Shown one piece after another: positions 62,056-64,000 of a stretch of 64,000 nucleotides of DNA; within the stretch, counting starts at the first letter, position 1, and the number at the start of each line of letters is the position of its first letter. A program made the position numbers and the translations under genes. Source of the stretch: Niastella yeongjuensis (lineage in GTDB: Bacteria > Bacteroidota > Bacteroidia > Chitinophagales > Chitinophagaceae); assembly GCF_900110245.1 (NCBI RefSeq), contig NZ_FOCZ01000015.1, positions 62,001-126,000 of the forward strand, read 5' to 3'. The notes below the pieces were generated by a model. That model did no database searches, had not been told where the DNA came from, and worked only from the letters and a program-made list of their open reading frames with translations.

Positions 62056-62877
62056 TCAGATACCAATTTTTACAAACTGGTCGCGGTACTGATTGGGACT
62101 ATATCCCGTTTGATTTTTGAAAAAATTACTGAACTGGTAAGGATTCGAAAAATGCAGCTGACCGGCGATCTCCTTGATGGAGCGGGAAGTAAACTGCAGG
62201 TCTTTTTTTGCTTCATTAACCAGGTGTTGCAGGATCATTTTTTTGGCATTCTTACCCCTGCCCTTACACAGGTCAGAGAGTTTGCGGGTAGTAACACCCA
62301 ATGCCTCGGCATAGTCGTCTACTTTATGAATGCTGTTACCCTTTTCATTGATGAGGGCCACAAACCGTTCAAACAATTTGCTGTCATAGGAAGGGGTATC
62401 GGCCTTAAGCAAAAAATGAATATTGGCCATTTTTATGATGATCACTTTCAGGTAGGCTGCCAGCACATCGGGTTTATTGGAATAGTCGGGCAATTCAAAA
62501 TCACTAACGGTGAGCTCCAGCAATTCGAGCAGGTGATCGAAGTGTTGTTTATCGGGATGAAGGGTATAACTATCCAGGCTTCTGTTGAACAGTACTTCCT
62601 TGCAGTTGTTGGCACTGAGCGGGGTCTTTTGCCAGAACGATTCATCAAATTGAACTAAATAACCACTGATAACATTCTCTCCAAATACAACGGACTTATC
62701 CTTACAGATCAGGTACACCATGCCTTTTGACATGGTATAAGGCGCATTGGCCAGTTCCAGTTCGCCCCTTCCCTTTTCAATAACCAGTATTTTGTTAAAA
62801 TGTTCCCCGGTTAGTTCTTTGGGTTCAAAACATTTGTCCCGGAATTGTTCAATGGTAAATACATCCCTGATCTGCAT
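62056..62877 (-). CDS. AraC-family transcriptional regulator
   Basis: A 273-residue regulator with an N-terminal ligand/dimer domain (about 1-165, cupin-like: GRGELELANAPYTMSKGMVYLI) and a C-terminal double helix-turn-helix (about 175-273). The recognition helices are YAEALGVTTRKLSDLCKG and IKEIAGQLHFSNPYQFSNFFKNQTGYSPNQYR, the AraC consensus. It is divergent from the Crp/Fnr-like gene across 88 bp and upstream of the HD-domain gene, its most likely target. Confidence 0.92.
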   Translation of the reverse strand: MQIRDVFTIEQFRDKCFEPKELTGEHFNKILVIEKGRGELELANAPYTMSKGMVYLICKDKSVVFGENVISGYLVQFDESFWQKTPLSANNCKEVLFNRSLDSYTLHPDKQHFDHLLELLELTVSDFELPDYSNKPDVLAAYLKVIIIKMANIHFLLKADTPSYDSKLFERFVALINEKGNSIHKVDDYAEALGVTTRKLSDLCKGRGKNAKKMILQHLVNEAKKDLQFTSRSIKEIAGQLHFSNPYQFSNFFKNQTGYSPNQYRDQFVKIGI

Positions 62878-62965
62878 GGAAAGTAGTTTTACCCGATAAA
62901 GCTACAATCTTCGACCGACATTACACTTTTCCATATAATGCCTTCCATTTATTATCTTTAACCCT

Positions 62966-63538
62966 ATGGAAGCTCTGTTCAACAGCCTTGCCTTTTTTGT
63001 TCCGGTTGGAGAACCTGAAAAGGAAATCATTGCCACGCTTTTTACTGAAAAACAGTTTAAAAAAGGAGAACCCTTTTTACTGGAAGGAAAAGTTTGCCGG
63101 CAGGTAGGTTTCATTAGTAAAGGCCTGATGCGCTATTTCCTAACCCGGGACGGCGAAGAAAAAACCTTCTATTTTGCCAGGGAATACGAGTTTGTGAGCA
63201 ATTACGAAAGTTTTGTACCGCAAATACCTTCACTTAAAAGCATAGAAGCGCTGGAAGATACAACAGCCTATGTGATCTCTTACGATAACCTGAACCGCCT
63301 GTATGCCACTATGGCCAATGGGGAGCGCATGGGCCGGTTGATCATGGAACAGGTTTTTGTACAGGCTTTGCAAAACCTCAATTCTTTTTACTCAGATACC
63401 CCCGAACAACGTTACGAAAAACTGCTGCAGACCCATCCCGATCTGCAACAACGTATTCCCCAGTATTATATAGCATCCTGTGTTGGAGTGAAACCGCAGT
63501 CGCTCAGCCGGATCAGAAAAAGGCTTTCCCTGCGTTAA
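62966..63538 (+). CDS. Crp/Fnr-family regulator
   Basis: A 190-residue protein with an N-terminal cyclic-nucleotide-binding-like domain (about 10-115; LLEGKVCRQVGFISKGLMRYFLTRDGEE, then FVSNYESFVPQ, then ALEDTTAYVISYDNLNRLY). The winged helix-turn-helix ends in YIASCVGVKPQSLSRIRKRLSLR. The cyclic-nucleotide-binding PBC motif is not conserved, so a cAMP response is doubtful, as for most short Bacteroidota Crp-like proteins. The DUF4267 gene follows 62 bp later and may be its target. Confidence 0.88.
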   Translation: MEALFNSLAFFVPVGEPEKEIIATLFTEKQFKKGEPFLLEGKVCRQVGFISKGLMRYFLTRDGEEKTFYFAREYEFVSNYESFVPQIPSLKSIEALEDTTAYVISYDNLNRLYATMANGERMGRLIMEQVFVQALQNLNSFYSDTPEQRYEKLLQTHPDLQQRIPQYYIASCVGVKPQSLSRIRKRLSLR

Positions 63539-63600
63539 TTAACCTGGGTGCACGAAAAAGTTTAAACGGGAGATGACATTTGCAGTATAAACATAATGCA

Positions 63601-63999
63601 ATGAAAAAAATCACCCACACTATCGCGTACTGGATCTGTTTATTGACCGGCCTTGGTCTTATTTTTATCGGCGCCCGTTTCTTCTTCGTCCCTGTAGCAG
63701 CAGAACACGCCTTTGGCATTCAGGTTAATACCGGCAGCAATTTCTCTTTCCATTATATCAAGGGTATACGTGATATCTTCTCAGGATTGATATTGACCGC
63801 GTTGCTGCTTGCCCGTCAATACCGCGCATTAGGTATCCTGTCGTTGTGTGCGGTCATAATCCCCGCCACTGATATGAGCATAGTAGCTTTACAACCCACT
63901 GTTCAAACGGCTGCCCTCTACCCCCACCTTTCTGCAGTGATCATAGCCATCCTGCTTGGGATTTATTATATACGGGTAAAAGTTGAAAAAAAGGTTTAA
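63601..63999 (+). CDS. DUF4267-type membrane protein
   Basis: A 132-residue protein read from MKKITHTIAYW; the frame allows a start seven codons upstream. It has four predicted helices (about 8-28, 45-70, 75-95, 108-126). The order is GLGLIFIGARFFFVPVAAEHAFGI, then FHYIKGIRDIFSGLILTALLLARQYRALG, which matches small uncharacterised DUF4267 proteins. Function unknown. The gene is complete, ending one base before the end of the window. It is downstream of the Crp/Fnr gene on the same strand. Confidence 0.75.
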   Translation: MKKITHTIAYWICLLTGLGLIFIGARFFFVPVAAEHAFGIQVNTGSNFSFHYIKGIRDIFSGLILTALLLARQYRALGILSLCAVIIPATDMSIVALQPTVQTAALYPHLSAVIIAILLGIYYIRVKVEKKV

Positions 64000-64000
64000 T

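Overview
The window looks like a chromosomal segment of a Bacteroidota bacterium, most likely family Chitinophagaceae (Niastella/Chitinophaga-like). The evidence is a SusC/SusD pair, C-terminal type IX secretion (T9SS) sorting domains, SprB-type repeats, lipoproteins with LSAC/LAAC lipoboxes, a stand-alone FtsX-type permease, and -7 promoter motifs of the Bacteroidota form TAnnTTTG. No rRNA, tRNA, CRISPR array or transposase gene was seen. The first gene is cut by the window edge.

Layout. 0-8 kb is housekeeping and small accessory genes: EgtE-like class V aminotransferase (partial), MacB/FtsX permease, TspO-like protein, inorganic pyrophosphatase, RhlE-type DEAD-box helicase, a shortened DoxX-like gene behind a large palindromic operator, and a DHFR-like reductase. 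8.3-12.1 kb is a secreted tandem beta-helix protein with two carbohydrate-binding modules and a T9SS signal, followed by a small lipoprotein.

12.8-31.2 kb is the most striking region: a six-gene, 18.4-kb minus-strand operon with gaps of 3 to 93 bp. In transcription order it encodes a PKD-repeat lipoprotein, an outer-membrane beta-barrel, a 1500-residue exported protein of unknown fold, an FN3-repeat protein, a SprB-repeat T9SS-sorted protein, and a 1784-residue giant. The giant has a TANFOR-like N-terminus, an FN3 domain, a metzincin-type zinc site (HELGH...H plus an NVMDY Met-turn) and a roughly 900-residue uncharacterised C-terminal half. The architecture suggests a cell-surface assembly, possibly an antagonism or adhesion apparatus. 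Its function is not established here.

31.6-34.7 kb is a divergent pair: a Tat-exported alpha/alpha-toroid-like protein and a secreted GH130-like enzyme. 35-41.5 kb holds Hsp20 with a structured leader, an HxlR/SDR divergent pair sharing an operator, several hypotheticals, DoxX, a GNAT acetyltransferase and a membrane class III nucleotide cyclase.

41.6-55.4 kb is a polysaccharide utilisation locus: GH97 (SusB-type), SusD, SusC, a DUF6377/SusR-like sensor-regulator and, divergently, a multidomain GH87 alpha-1,3-glucanase. Catalytic residues of both hydrolases can be placed by spacing. The inferred pathway is: surface or secreted GH87 cuts alpha-1,3-glucan, SusCD imports the oligosaccharides, periplasmic GH97 releases glucose, and the DUF6377 protein senses the products. 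Three unrelated heptamer tandem arrays lie in the non-coding gaps of this locus.

55.4-64 kb is mixed metabolism and regulation: metallophosphatase, PEBP-family protein, exonuclease III, ABM-fold monooxygenase, pirin, HD hydrolase, and AraC and Crp/Fnr regulators.
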